A DNA stretch of 34,573 bases from a bacterium (GTDB lineage: Bacteria > Verrucomicrobiota > Verrucomicrobiia > Opitutales > Opitutaceae): NCBI GenBank assembly GCA_021782105.1, contig JAJXVO010000008.1, positions 1 to 34,573 on the forward strand, given 5' to 3'. This document shows positions 7,259 through 15,514 of this stretch, piece by piece (the first letter of the stretch is position 1; every line of letters starts with the position of its first letter). A program made the translations under genes and the position numbers. The notes beneath the pieces were generated by a model that was not told the DNA's origin, searched no databases, and saw only the letters and a program-made list of their open reading frames with translations.

Positions 7259-8605
7259 ATGAAGATCACCGGTCTCGCGATCGTGCCTCCCCCCACGGCG
7301 GCGGACATGCCCAAAGTCACGCCCGAACTTCTCGCCTCGGTGCTGGCGCGATACTCCCGGAGCAACGAAGGACTCGGAGCGATCCTGGCGAAGGTGGACC
7401 TGGAGAACCCCGATGCGTCGATCGACAGGATCCTGAAATTTGTCGATTACGGCCACGCCTCAATTGGCGGACTGACGGGCGGGATGGCGATCGCGCTCGA
7501 CGGGGTGTCGATGTGGCTTGCGTACAAAATATTCGAGATCTCCCAAATGGCGGACGGGCAGGAATCGAGCACACGTTACATCACGATGGATCCGGCCAAC
7601 CTTCCGCTGCCCTCGGAGATTGGAATCCCGGACGATTTGGCTCCGCGCTGGCTCGAAGTGATGGCGCGGTGCTATGCGGCCTACGGTGCGGAGTACGGGC
7701 GACTCGATCGATTGGGTGCGACCGAACCCGGGCGAATGCGGATGCCAAAGGATGCAAAACCGGCCGTCGCGGCGCGGATCCGCAAGAACTACGCGCTCGA
7801 CAGGGCCCGATATTTCGTGCCCTTCGCGACGCTGACCAACGTGGGCGTGGTGCAGAGCGCCCGCATGTGGGCGCAGACGGTGAAGCATCTCGATTCGCTG
7901 CCGCAGGCGGAAGCCCGTACCGCGGCGGCGTTGATCCGCGACGAATTGCTGAAGCTGGCGCCGCGCCTGATGCGCCACAGCGGCGCAGAAGCGTCGTACG
8001 CAGAGCAGGCGCGCGAGGACCTTGCGGCCAGCCTGCGACTGGGGCTCGCGCGTTTGTCCGCGACTCCCCTGGCTGATGAGATTTGGGTCCATGTCGATCG
8101 GAGCACGCCGCCGTGGTATCCCGAGGAGCAATCGGTCCAGGAGGCCCTGCGGCACCGGGCGAACCGCTACGGCCAATGTGGAAGCGCGATCCGGCGCATG
8201 AGGGTCACCTTCGCCTGGAACAACATGGCGGTTGCCGAGCTACGCGACCTCAATCGCCATCGTACTGGTAATCGCAGCACGCCGCTGATTCAGGCCGGAA
8301 TTTATCTTCCTCCGGAGATCGACCGCGGTCCCCACGAGCGTCTGCTCGCAGACCAGACTGAGTTGGTGGGAGAGCTGATGAAGCGCGGGAGCGGGGCGTA
8401 TGTTTATGGCTTGGTGCTGGGCAGCCAGACGCCGTTTGAGCACAGCACGCTCGCCGACAAATTTGTCTACGAGGCTGAGCTGCGCACGGGTATGGGGGCA
8501 CATTTTCGCTATGCCGAGCACCTCGGAGCTGCGCTGCGCGAATTTGTCCGCCAAGTGCCCGAGGCGCGCGATTGGGTGGTCGAAGGCACTGCCGAACCGG
8601 AGTGA
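7259..8605 (+). CDS. ThyX-like protein with two tandem, diverged thymidylate-synthase domains
   Basis: Related to FAD-dependent thymidylate synthase ThyX (dUMP to dTMP), but 448 aa against about 220-250 for ordinary ThyX. The first half has the ThyX-like H66-A-S-I and GVSMW followed by QESSTRYI (101-108) and, later, ARYFVPFATLTN (183-194). Its RHR position is replaced by FEI. The second half repeats the pattern with FAWNNMAVAELRDLNRHR (RHR at 333-335) and ELRTGMGAHFRY (407-418), but the residues after RHR (TGNRST) do not fit the full RHRxxSxN pattern. I infer an internally duplicated protein in which one or both active sites are altered. It may be the organism's thymidylate synthase or a ThyX derivative with another role. 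The ATG at 7259 follows a pyrimidine-rich leader. It stands alone, 63 bases after the AraC gene. Confidence 0.78.
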   Translation: MKITGLAIVPPPTAADMPKVTPELLASVLARYSRSNEGLGAILAKVDLENPDASIDRILKFVDYGHASIGGLTGGMAIALDGVSMWLAYKIFEISQMADGQESSTRYITMDPANLPLPSEIGIPDDLAPRWLEVMARCYAAYGAEYGRLDRLGATEPGRMRMPKDAKPAVAARIRKNYALDRARYFVPFATLTNVGVVQSARMWAQTVKHLDSLPQAEARTAAALIRDELLKLAPRLMRHSGAEASYAEQAREDLAASLRLGLARLSATPLADEIWVHVDRSTPPWYPEEQSVQEALRHRANRYGQCGSAIRRMRVTFAWNNMAVAELRDLNRHRTGNRSTPLIQAGIYLPPEIDRGPHERLLADQTELVGELMKRGSGAYVYGLVLGSQTPFEHSTLADKFVYEAELRTGMGAHFRYAEHLGAALREFVRQVPEARDWVVEGTAEPE

Positions 8606-8679
8606 GTGGGGTGCTTGGCAGAAGTTGGATCAGAGCGCGGCTTCTTTCGCGGAGGTCGCTCAAAGCGGGAGCCGGGAGG

Positions 8680-8707
8680 TTGCCTAACCAGCCTTGCGTG
8701 CTAAGAT
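8680..8707 (+). promoter_or_regulatory. Possible promoter upstream of the EEP-family hydrolase
   Basis: TTGCCT (8680-8685), a 16-base spacer and TAAGAT (8702-8707), each 4 of 6 matches to sigma70 consensus. It lies 49 bases before the ATG at 8757. Such matches occur by chance, so this is tentative. Confidence 0.25.
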
Positions 8708-8756
8708 CAATCGATGACCCCATGAACCGGCACTCTTCCGCTCCCCACGCCCCCTC

Positions 8757-9527
8757 ATGAGTGCCTTTCGTGTAGTGCAGTTCAACATGCAGTTCGGGCA
8801 GGTGTGGAACGACGCCGATCCGGATGGAGCGCCGATCAATCTGTTCGAAACCTGCCGGGAGATCAGACGGCACAACGCGGACATCATCCTGCTTCAGGAA
8901 GTCGAACACGTGGGGCCCGACGGTCTGCGGCCGCCGGCGCAGCCCAATTACCAAAGGCTCCAGGGAGCGCTCAAGGGGTACGACAGCGTGCTGGCCTTTC
9001 CCCGTCCCGATTCCCGCGAACTTCCCTTTGGCATCGGACTGGCGATCTTTTCGCGCACGCCCCTGCATGATTTTTTCCGCCAGGTGCTCCCGTCCCCTGT
9101 GCTGCCGTTCCTCTTCAATGGCGAGGAGCGGACACCGACCGACCGGCTGCTGATCGGCGTGGCGACGCGGATTGGCGGAAGGGAACTCCGGATTTTCACG
9201 ACGCACCTGCTCGCCTACTTCATGCTCAACAGTTCGAGCGAACTGCACCCGGAGCAGCGACGGCTTGTCGTGGATACCCTGGGTCGGGTCGAGGGGCCGG
9301 CGCTTATCGGGGGAGATTTTAACGTCAGCAGGCATGAATCCCTGGTGGCCCAGATGGGCGTCGCAGGCTTCTCACCGGTCCAGACGGCGCTTCCGACCTG
9401 GCGCAGGCGGCCATTTGTGCTCGACCACATCTTTCACAATGCGGGGCTGCGGTGCGTATCGCACGCGCTGCACGAAACCGACGCCTCCGATCACCGGGTG
9501 CTCGTTGCCGACCTGGAATTCGTCTGA
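8757..9527 (+). CDS. Endonuclease/exonuclease/phosphatase (EEP) family hydrolase
   Basis: Metal-dependent hydrolase of the DNase I/exonuclease III/phosphodiesterase fold; substrate unknown. In the 256 residues all family motifs are visible: QFNMQF with Asn10, LLQEVE with Glu48, TTHL with His150, GGDFNV with Asp187 and Asn189, LDHIF at 222-226, and the C-terminal SDH (244-246). No signal peptide is apparent, so it is probably cytoplasmic. The ATG follows a strongly C-rich leader (CTCCCCACGCCCCCTC) and has no SD. It sits 151 bases after the ThyX-like gene on the same strand and converges on the aldose epimerase gene. Candidate activities include nucleic-acid or phosphoester cleavage; sequence alone does not decide. 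Confidence 0.85.
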   Translation: MSAFRVVQFNMQFGQVWNDADPDGAPINLFETCREIRRHNADIILLQEVEHVGPDGLRPPAQPNYQRLQGALKGYDSVLAFPRPDSRELPFGIGLAIFSRTPLHDFFRQVLPSPVLPFLFNGEERTPTDRLLIGVATRIGGRELRIFTTHLLAYFMLNSSSELHPEQRRLVVDTLGRVEGPALIGGDFNVSRHESLVAQMGVAGFSPVQTALPTWRRRPFVLDHIFHNAGLRCVSHALHETDASDHRVLVADLEFV

Positions 9528-9589
9528 GCGCGGCGCGGGTATCCGGCAGCCGGTATTCGGATTTCCATGATGCGGTCGCGGGACCGGGA

Positions 9590-10516
9590 TCACTTCACCG
9601 CGACTTCGACGATGAAATTTTGCGACTGGCCGGGCTGGACCCAGTGCAGGCCCATTTGGTGTTCCGGGGCGTTTGCCGGCCCCATCCATGGCTCCACGCA
9701 GAAATAGGGCACCTTGTCGTCGGGCGTCCAGGTCACGACGGTTGTGTCCGGGGGAGGCACCTTGGCGTTGCCGATGCGGACGTGGACGTCGCCGGGCCTC
9801 CCCTTCTCGCCGAAGACGACCGAGTTGGTTTTCAGGCCGGTATGAAACACGTTGACGAGGTCGGGATTATTGAGGGGCTCGTCGAGCCTGAGGGCGGGAC
9901 CGGGAAGGAGTCCGCCGGTTTTTTCCATGTCCTGCACGAAGGTCTTGGTGGAGGGGATGCGGATGATGTAATCGGCGCGGGTTGCGCCCTCGCTCCAAGG
10001 GCAGATGAAGTAGAAATGGTGACCCGCGCACCAGGGGATGGGTTGGGTGCCGAGGTTGCGCAGCGTGTATTCGCAGGCCAGGCCGAAGGACTCGAAGCGG
10101 TAGGCAACCTCGAACTCGTAGTCGAAGGGGTAGCACGCCCTGGCCTCCTCGCCGGGCACCATGACCGCTGCGAAACCGCGCGCGTCGAGGCGGGTGACGG
10201 CAAATTCACTCTGGCGTGCGAGCCCGTGGGCGGGCATGGCGCGCCTTTCGCCGTCGGGGCTGCGCCAGTGGTGCACGAGGCCCCGGTCGAAGGTGCGTGC
10301 GCAAAACGGAAACAGGATTGGGTTGCCGCCTCGGACCTTGGCAAACTCGTCGATCGACTTGATCTCCGGCCAGTAGATGACGTCGCGGACAGAGCCGTCG
10401 CCGAGGAGGATGTTCCAGTTCATCAGTCGGGCCCCCCTTTCGGGCAGCGCGAGGAACGTCGACGGGCCGCATTGCCATTTGACGAGAGATTGTCCGAGGT
10501 ACGGAACCTTTTCCAT
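9590..10516 (-). CDS. Aldose 1-epimerase family protein (galactose mutarotase-like)
   Basis: Predicted to interconvert alpha and beta anomers of an aldose. The 308-aa product shows the galactose-mutarotase-like fold with NPILFPFCAR early, the catalytic-type histidine segment CAGHHFYF, and YFCVEPWMGPANA near the C terminus carrying the conserved glutamate. No signal peptide, so cytoplasmic. The frame runs open upstream to 10738, but that extension is low-quality and overlaps the nfeD start. The ATG at 10516 has a good SD (TTTTTTGGAGCAC) and begins the family-like sequence. Together with the GH27 gene 4 kb away it fits galactose use, though members acting on other sugars or sugar phosphates are common. 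Confidence 0.85.
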   Translation of the reverse strand: MEKVPYLGQSLVKWQCGPSTFLALPERGARLMNWNILLGDGSVRDVIYWPEIKSIDEFAKVRGGNPILFPFCARTFDRGLVHHWRSPDGERRAMPAHGLARQSEFAVTRLDARGFAAVMVPGEEARACYPFDYEFEVAYRFESFGLACEYTLRNLGTQPIPWCAGHHFYFICPWSEGATRADYIIRIPSTKTFVQDMEKTGGLLPGPALRLDEPLNNPDLVNVFHTGLKTNSVVFGEKGRPGDVHVRIGNAKVPPPDTTVVTWTPDDKVPYFCVEPWMGPANAPEHQMGLHWVQPGQSQNFIVEVAVK

Positions 10517-10639
10517 GTGCTCCAAAAAACGCCGTGGCGGTGCGTGTGCAAGCCCGCCGTTCACAAGAGGGCACCGGCGCACAGCGCGGAGCGGACATTT
10601 AACGCGATCGTTTCCCGGGGGGCACCGGGAGGCATCCGT

Positions 10640-10669
10640 TCGTGGAATTTTCGCCCTGGGATTCCACGA
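10640..10669. promoter_or_regulatory. Dyad TCGTGGAAT-N12-ATTCCACGA in the divergent epimerase/nfeD spacer
   Basis: Perfect 9-bp arms (10640-10648 and 10661-10669), centres about two helical turns apart, 33 bases before the nfeD start. It could be an operator for a dimeric regulator or a leader hairpin in the nfeD mRNA. No T-run follows, so a terminator is unlikely. Confidence 0.4.
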
Positions 10670-10702
10670 GGACCACGCTTGCAGGTCTGGTTGGGGGGCG
10701 CC

Positions 10703-12178
10703 ATGGTCAATCTTCTGATGCCCAGCCCTCTTCGCCACGTCATTGCATTCAGCCTCGTTTTACTGGGTTTTTTGCCGCTGCGTGCCCTGGTGCTGGCAAA
10801 TCCGGCCCCGGCTGCAGCGCCCGCCGCGACCCCTGGGATGGCACCGGGCAAAAAGGTCTCCGTCGTGGTGATTCCTGTGCACGGGGAAATTGCAGCCCCA
10901 GTGTTCTTTATCATCCGACGCGGCCTCAAGGAAGCGATTGAGGACAAAGCGGACGTGGTAGTGCTCGATGTCAGAACCAAGGGAGGGGCGCTTGCGACGA
11001 CCTTCGACATCATGGACGCCCTGGGCAAGTTTCACGGAGAGACGATTGCCTTCGTGGATTCCGAAGCGATGTCGGCCGGAGCGTTCATATCGGCGACGAC
11101 GAAGGAAATTTGGATGACTCCTGAGGGCATCATTGGCGCCGCGGCACCGGTCAGCTCGACGGGACAGGACATCGAGGCGACAATGAAGGAGAAGCTGGTC
11201 AGCTATCTCACGGCGCGCATGCGGGTGGTATCGGAGGGCAAGGGGTACCGGGGGCAGGTGGTGACCGCGATGATCGATTCCGACTACGAGCTTAAGATTG
11301 GCGACAAGGTGCTCAAACCCAAGGGCAAGCTCCTGTCGTTGACGGCGTTGGAGGCGGCCGCGACCTACGGAAATCCGCCTGAACGGCTATTGTCGGCGGG
11401 CACGGCGAAGAACATCAACGACCTGCTGGTTCAGAAATACGGCGCGGGTAATTTTGTGGTGAGGGAGTTGAAGGCGACGTGGTCGGAGCGGCTGGCGGTC
11501 ATTCTGAATTCAATGTCTCCGGTGCTGATGGGGCTCGGGCTTCTGTCGCTGTTCATTGAATTCAAGACGCCGGGATTCGGTTTTTTCGGGATTGCTGGCA
11601 TCGTCCTTCTGGCAGGGGTGTTTTTCGGAAGTTACGTCGCGGGCCTGTCGGGCCATGAACCGATCCTGTTTTTCGTGGCGGGAGTCCTCCTCGTGCTACT
11701 TGAGGTCCTCTTTTATCCGGGCATTGCGGTGATGGCGTTTTCGGGAATTCTCCTGATGTTCGGATCGCTTTTATGGGCGATGGCCGACATCTGGCCGCGG
11801 CAGCCGATCCAGTGGACTGGAGACGTGTTCGTGGGGCCGCTGATGAACCTCGGGTTGGGCATCGGTCTCGCGGTGGTGCTTGCCGTGCTCCTGGCGCGGT
11901 ATTTGCCGAAAGGCTGGCTTTGGGATCGCATGGTCCTTGAGACCACGGTGTCGTCGTCGGCGCAGACCGGAGGCATGGCCCCTTCCTCGGGCGCGGGCTT
12001 GGACGCGCTGGTGGGGCGGACGGGAGTCGCGGCGACGGCGCTGCATCCGGGCGGGCAGGTCGAGATCGGTGGCAGGCGGTACGAGGCCCGCGTCGAGGTG
12101 GGCACGGTCGATTCGGGTTCGGCTGTGGTCGTGCGGGGGCGCACGGATTTTTCACTGATCGTCGAAAAGGTTTCCTGA
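10703..12178 (+). CDS. nfeD: Full-length NfeD: membrane serine protease (ClpP-class) with OB-fold domain
   Basis: Membrane-bound protease/scaffold that works with flotillin or stomatin proteins. The 491-aa product has an N-terminal signal or anchor segment (about 10-32) and a ClpP-like domain (about 52-245) with DVRTKGGAL and catalytic Ser124 in DSEAMSAGAF. A candidate dyad lysine lies in MKEKL (162 or 164). Four or more membrane segments follow (about 272-400), then a cytoplasmic NfeD OB-fold (about 425-490, with GRTGVAATALHPGGQVEIGG). The frame is open far upstream (to 9452), but that part is antisense to the epimerase gene. The ATG at 10703 has a G-rich SD (TTGGGGGGCGCC); an ATG at 10718 is an alternative. 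First gene of the nfeD-nfeD-floA operon. Confidence 0.9.
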   Translation: MVNLLMPSPLRHVIAFSLVLLGFLPLRALVLANPAPAAAPAATPGMAPGKKVSVVVIPVHGEIAAPVFFIIRRGLKEAIEDKADVVVLDVRTKGGALATTFDIMDALGKFHGETIAFVDSEAMSAGAFISATTKEIWMTPEGIIGAAAPVSSTGQDIEATMKEKLVSYLTARMRVVSEGKGYRGQVVTAMIDSDYELKIGDKVLKPKGKLLSLTALEAAATYGNPPERLLSAGTAKNINDLLVQKYGAGNFVVRELKATWSERLAVILNSMSPVLMGLGLLSLFIEFKTPGFGFFGIAGIVLLAGVFFGSYVAGLSGHEPILFFVAGVLLVLLEVLFYPGIAVMAFSGILLMFGSLLWAMADIWPRQPIQWTGDVFVGPLMNLGLGIGLAVVLAVLLARYLPKGWLWDRMVLETTVSSSAQTGGMAPSSGAGLDALVGRTGVAATALHPGGQVEIGGRRYEARVEVGTVDSGSAVVVRGRTDFSLIVEKVS

Positions 12179-12182
12179 CTTC

Positions 12183-12656
12183 ATGATCCTCATCCTTTTT
12201 CTATTTATCGCAGGGATCGTACTGCTCGTGCTCGAGGCGTTGCTGCCCGGGGCTGTGCTGGGCGTGATCGGCGGCATTGCAATGTTTTCCGGGTGTGCGA
12301 TCGCCTTTTCGCGGTTTGGCCTTGGGGGCGGACTTCTGGCCACGCTCCTCGCCCTGGCAATTCTCGGCTTGGCCCTTTTTCTTGAGTTTTATCTCATTCC
12401 CCGGACAAGACTCGGCCGTCAGCTCTTCGTGCACTCCTCGAACACGTCCACCAGTCAGGCTCCGATCGGCACCGAGGAAATCATCGGTCGCGAGGCCGAG
12501 GCCGTGACCACGCTTGCCCCGAGCGGCTATGTGCTGGTCGGTGGAAAGCGTTTTGAAGCATTCTGTGCCTCGGGCCACGCGGCCAAGGGCTCGCGTCTGG
12601 TCGTCTCGGGTCGCGATAATTTCCGCCTAATCGTCAACAAACCCTCCTCATCATGA
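12183..12656 (+). CDS. Short NfeD-like membrane protein
   Basis: Protease-less NfeD paralogue, a usual partner of flotillin-like proteins. In 157 residues there are two or three membrane segments (about 2-22, 24-45, 51-73), then a soluble OB-fold-like domain (about 95-152) with [25 protein letters not shown] and a closing GRDNFRLIV that parallels the end of the preceding NfeD. It begins four bases after nfeD stops and overlaps floA by four bases (ATGA), so translation is probably coupled. The ATG is preceded by TTTCCTGACTTC and has no SD. Confidence 0.85.
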   Translation: MILILFLFIAGIVLLVLEALLPGAVLGVIGGIAMFSGCAIAFSRFGLGGGLLATLLALAILGLALFLEFYLIPRTRLGRQLFVHSSNTSTSQAPIGTEEIIGREAEAVTTLAPSGYVLVGGKRFEAFCASGHAAKGSRLVVSGRDNFRLIVNKPSSS

Positions 12657-13654
12657 ATGGTTATCTCATCCTAGCGATTGTACTCGCGATTCCGATACTC
12701 TTCGTCGTCTTCGTGGCGATCTCGTTCTTCAGCATGTGGCTGAAGGCCTGGCTCAACGGGGCTCCCGTGGGAATGATCAGCCTCCTTGGAATGCGTCTGG
12801 GCGGCGTGCCCTACGGGCTCGTGGTCGAGGCCCGCATCACGGCCGTGAAGGCCGGCATCCCGCTCAACACCGACAAAATCGCCGCGCACTTCCTGGCGGG
12901 CGGCAACGTCGTGCCGACGGTGCAGGCGATCATCGCCGCGCAGAAGGCGGGCATCCAGCTCGACTGGGATCGTGCCTGCGCGATCGATCTCGCGACCAAG
13001 GGCTCGGACAAGAGCGTCGTCGAGGCCGTTCGCACGAGCGTGGACCCGAAGGTCATCGACTGTCCGAATCCCGCGTCGGGACGTCTCACGATCGACGGCG
13101 TGGCCAAGGACGGCATCCAGGTGAAGGTGAAGGCGCGGGTGACCGTGCGTACCAACCTCGACCGTTTTGTCGGCGGCGCGAAAGAAGAGACCATCATCGC
13201 CCGCGTGGGCGAGGGCATCGTGACGACCATCGGCTCCTCCGATTCCTACAAGCACGTGCTCGAGAGTCCTGACAACATTTCGAAGACGGTGCTGGCACGC
13301 GGTCTCGATGTGGGCTCGGCCTTCGAGATCCTGTCGATCGACATCGCGGACGTGGATGTCGGCGAAAACGTCGGCGCGAAACTTCAGGAAGCACAGGCCA
13401 TGGCGAACAAGAACATGGCCCAGGCGCAGGCGGAAATCCGTCGCGCCATGGCGGTGGCGCTCGAGCAGGAAATGAAGGCCAAGGTGCAGGAGATGCAGGC
13501 CAAGGTCGTCGAATCCCAGGCCGAAGTGCCGCGGGCGATGGCGGAGGCGTTCCGCAACGGCCGACTGGGTGTGATGGATTATTACAAGCTCGAGAACATC
13601 CAGTCCGACACGTCGATGCGGACGAGCATCGCCCATCCGGACGTGAAGAAGTGA
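12653..13654 (+). CDS. floA: Flotillin-like protein FloA
   Basis: Scaffold of functional membrane microdomains. The 333-aa product matches the FloA family in length and order: N-terminal membrane hairpin or anchor (about 3-30), a conserved [21 protein letters not shown] segment, an SPHB/PHB-like domain (to about 235, with [20 protein letters not shown] and [11 protein letters not shown]), then an Ala/Glu/Gln-rich coiled coil (about 240-300) of the [12 protein letters not shown] type, and a conserved C-terminal [14 protein letters not shown]. The start codon overlaps the stop of the short NfeD gene. FloA and NfeD pairs are a recurrent operon in many phyla; the fourth gene here is less usual. 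Confidence 0.95.
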   Translation: MNGYLILAIVLAIPILFVVFVAISFFSMWLKAWLNGAPVGMISLLGMRLGGVPYGLVVEARITAVKAGIPLNTDKIAAHFLAGGNVVPTVQAIIAAQKAGIQLDWDRACAIDLATKGSDKSVVEAVRTSVDPKVIDCPNPASGRLTIDGVAKDGIQVKVKARVTVRTNLDRFVGGAKEETIIARVGEGIVTTIGSSDSYKHVLESPDNISKTVLARGLDVGSAFEILSIDIADVDVGENVGAKLQEAQAMANKNMAQAQAEIRRAMAVALEQEMKAKVQEMQAKVVESQAEVPRAMAEAFRNGRLGVMDYYKLENIQSDTSMRTSIAHPDVKK

Positions 13655-13658
13655 CGCC

Positions 13659-14333
13659 ATGGAATGGCTACTCGAACATCCCCAGGTTTTCGTCATCATC
13701 GCCGGCGTGCTGGCCTACATGGTGAGGCGCCGCCGGCCGACGGCTGACGACGAGAAGCCGGGGCAGGCGGCTTCGCAGCAGCCTGCTCGGGGGGCCTTTG
13801 AGCGTGCGAACAGGTCAAGCCAGGAAGATGAGCGCGCGCGGCAAATCCGAGAGGAGATGATTCGCCGCCGCGAACAGCGTACTGGTGTCCCTGTTCCCAG
13901 ACAGGCGACCGTGGTGCCCCGTCCCACTCCGATGGCTCCGCTTGCCCCGCCGCCGCCGCCGATGGTGATGCCCTCAAGACCGATCGAGGCTCCCTCGCCG
14001 GTGTTTCGCGATCCGATGGCGGAAATGATGAAGGAGATCGCGCGACGGTTTCAGCAGGAGGAATCGCCTGAACCGGCCCGTGCGCAGGTGCAGGCGGATG
14101 CCGATGTCCAGGAGAAGCTGAGCCTGCTACAGGCACGGATCACCGTTCTTGAACGCGAGAAGGCGGCTGCCGAGGAACGGGCGAAAGTCTATGGCACTGG
14201 AACAGCCAATCCGGTGGTGTCCCCCGGCGAACTGACGGCCGGTGCAATCATCGATGACCTTGTCAGCAATGTGAGTCTGCGCAGGGCGATCATTCTCAAC
14301 GAAGTCCTGGGCCGGCCGGTCGCGCTGCGTTGA
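13659..14333 (+). CDS. Unrecognised membrane-anchored coiled-coil protein in the NfeD/FloA operon
   Basis: Function not recognised. The 224 residues start with an N-terminal membrane anchor (about 8-22) followed by RRRR, so the rest is probably cytoplasmic. A charged helix (about 45-75) comes next, then a Pro-rich linker with PPPPP (about 85-115) and an EMMKEIARRFQQEE helix. A coiled-coil segment (about 145-170, LSLLQARITVLEREKAAAEERAK) and a compact hydrophobic C-terminal motif (about 190-224, IIDDLVSNVSLRRAIILNEVLGRP) complete it. The gene starts four bases after floA stops, so it belongs to the operon. The layout of anchor, linker, coil and terminal peptide suggests an adaptor for the FloA/NfeD membrane assembly; this is inference. 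Confidence 0.8.
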   Translation: MEWLLEHPQVFVIIAGVLAYMVRRRRPTADDEKPGQAASQQPARGAFERANRSSQEDERARQIREEMIRRREQRTGVPVPRQATVVPRPTPMAPLAPPPPPMVMPSRPIEAPSPVFRDPMAEMMKEIARRFQQEESPEPARAQVQADADVQEKLSLLQARITVLEREKAAAEERAKVYGTGTANPVVSPGELTAGAIIDDLVSNVSLRRAIILNEVLGRPVALR

Positions 14334-14350
14334 AGCCTGCAAGGATTTTT

Positions 14351-14413
14351 GCCGCAGGGCGGGTCTGAAATGATCCGACCTTGCGGCTCCAAGGAGTGAA
14401 AATTCGCTCCTTG
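14351..14413. terminator. Two consecutive stem-loops between convergent operons, possible bidirectional terminator
   Basis: The first imperfect stem pairs GCCGCAGGG (from 14351) with the segment ending at 14387. The second is CAAGGAGTGAA (14390-14400) with 14403-14413, one G-U pair. No T-run follows on either strand, so termination is plausible only from position between the convergent nfeD-floA and rodZ genes. The rest of the 226-base gap shows nothing else. Confidence 0.4.
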
Positions 14414-14559
14414 CTTCCTGCAGTTCCCTGGAGGCTGCGTTTACCAGGCCAAAAACGCGAAGTCTGGGAATACCGGAGTTCGAGGATTTGACCGTGGAGC
14501 ACGTGCCGCCGGGCACGCAGGCAGTGATTTGACGAGCGCGGCGGAAGTTGGAGACGCGA

Positions 14560-15408
14560 TCAGGGAATCTCGACGCGATCGTAGCCCTTGTAACCCTGGG
14601 CTCCGATCGACCAACGCTTGCCGTTGTCGATTTGAAAATCGAGATTCTGCAGAGCGGAGGCGGTCAGATACAGGGGACCGTTCTTGGGAAGCGTGCGTGA
14701 TTCACCGCGCATGAGCGTGCCTTGGAAGATCTGCTCGCCCTGATCGTCGTTGGGACTGCGCTTGAGCGAGACCTTGATGCGGACCGTATCCAGGGCAAAG
14801 AGTGTGATGGTGTGCTGGGATTGTGTGGCGGCGACCGTCGCGGCGGGCTTGGAGGTGGCCTTGTCCGAGTGGGAGGCGACAGAACGTATGCCCCAGATGA
14901 CGCCGCTGACGATCAGCAGGCCCACGACAATGGCTCCGGCCTTCCAGATCAGACGCTGATCGATAAAGGGCCCTTCAGGAAGGCTGGTGCCAATACGGGC
15001 AAACTTGCGTATGGTGCTGCCGATTTTCTGGGTAGGCTCGGCGGTGGGCGGGGCTTCGACAGGCTGGGCCTGCGATGCTTCCTTGGCCTTGGCGGCGTTG
15101 GACGAAGCAATCGAAAGATCCATGCGGCCATAGACCTCGCGATTTACCTGACGGGGTTTGGAGCCCTCGCCAACGTGGCTGGTCAACGCATTGAAATCTG
15201 CGACGATTCGTTCGGCGGGAAGTTTTAGAAAGTGGGAGTAAGTGCGGAGGAAGCCGCGCACGTAGATATCGGACAACCCGATGTCGAACTGACTGTTCTC
15301 GAATTTCTGCAGGTAATCGCCGCGGATCTTCGTGGCATCCGCGGCTTCGCGGATGGTAATGCCCTTGCGCTTACGCGCCTCTTCAAGGCGTTCGCCGATG
15401 GTCTGCAT
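14560..15408 (-). CDS. rodZ: RodZ-like cell-shape protein: HTH, one transmembrane segment, C-terminal RodZ domain
   Basis: Links the cytoskeleton (MreB) to the envelope during cell-wall growth. In 282 residues the N-terminal helix-turn-helix is at about 5-75 (GERLEEARKRKGITIREAAD, then YLQKFE and YVRGFLRTYSHFL, the classic RodZ run). A Pro/Ala linker follows, then one membrane segment (about 155-172, AGAIVVGLLIVSGVIWGI), and a beta-rich C-terminal domain ending with FQIDNGKRWSIGAQGYKG. It is downstream of ftsK on the same strand across 106 bases and may be cotranscribed with it. A C-rich leader (CTGACCCCC) and no SD precede the ATG. DNA-binding regulators with a membrane anchor are the alternative, but the order fits RodZ. 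Confidence 0.85.
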   Translation of the reverse strand: MQTIGERLEEARKRKGITIREAADATKIRGDYLQKFENSQFDIGLSDIYVRGFLRTYSHFLKLPAERIVADFNALTSHVGEGSKPRQVNREVYGRMDLSIASSNAAKAKEASQAQPVEAPPTAEPTQKIGSTIRKFARIGTSLPEGPFIDQRLIWKAGAIVVGLLIVSGVIWGIRSVASHSDKATSKPAATVAATQSQHTITLFALDTVRIKVSLKRSPNDDQGEQIFQGTLMRGESRTLPKNGPLYLTASALQNLDFQIDNGKRWSIGAQGYKGYDRVEIP

Positions 15409-15514
15409 GGGGGTCAGTTAGGGGAATTTGTGGGGGAAGGAAAAGAGAGAAAGCGCTGGTGTTCGACGCGGTCTGGCGGGAGCGAGCTTCCGGGGAACGA
15501 TAGATAACGAAGGG

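Noticed and set aside
6281-7456. 391-codon minus-strand open frame over the AraC gene
   Set aside because: Antisense to a gene with a clear double HTH; it would also cross the GH27 control region and the start of the ThyX-like gene.
9452-10702. Long N-terminal extension of the NfeD frame
   Set aside because: It lies antisense to the aldose epimerase and has no family resemblance; the NfeD signal segment and a good SD start at 10703.
12671-13699. 342-codon minus-strand open frame over floA
   Set aside because: Shadow of floA; His/Arg-rich with no conserved feature.
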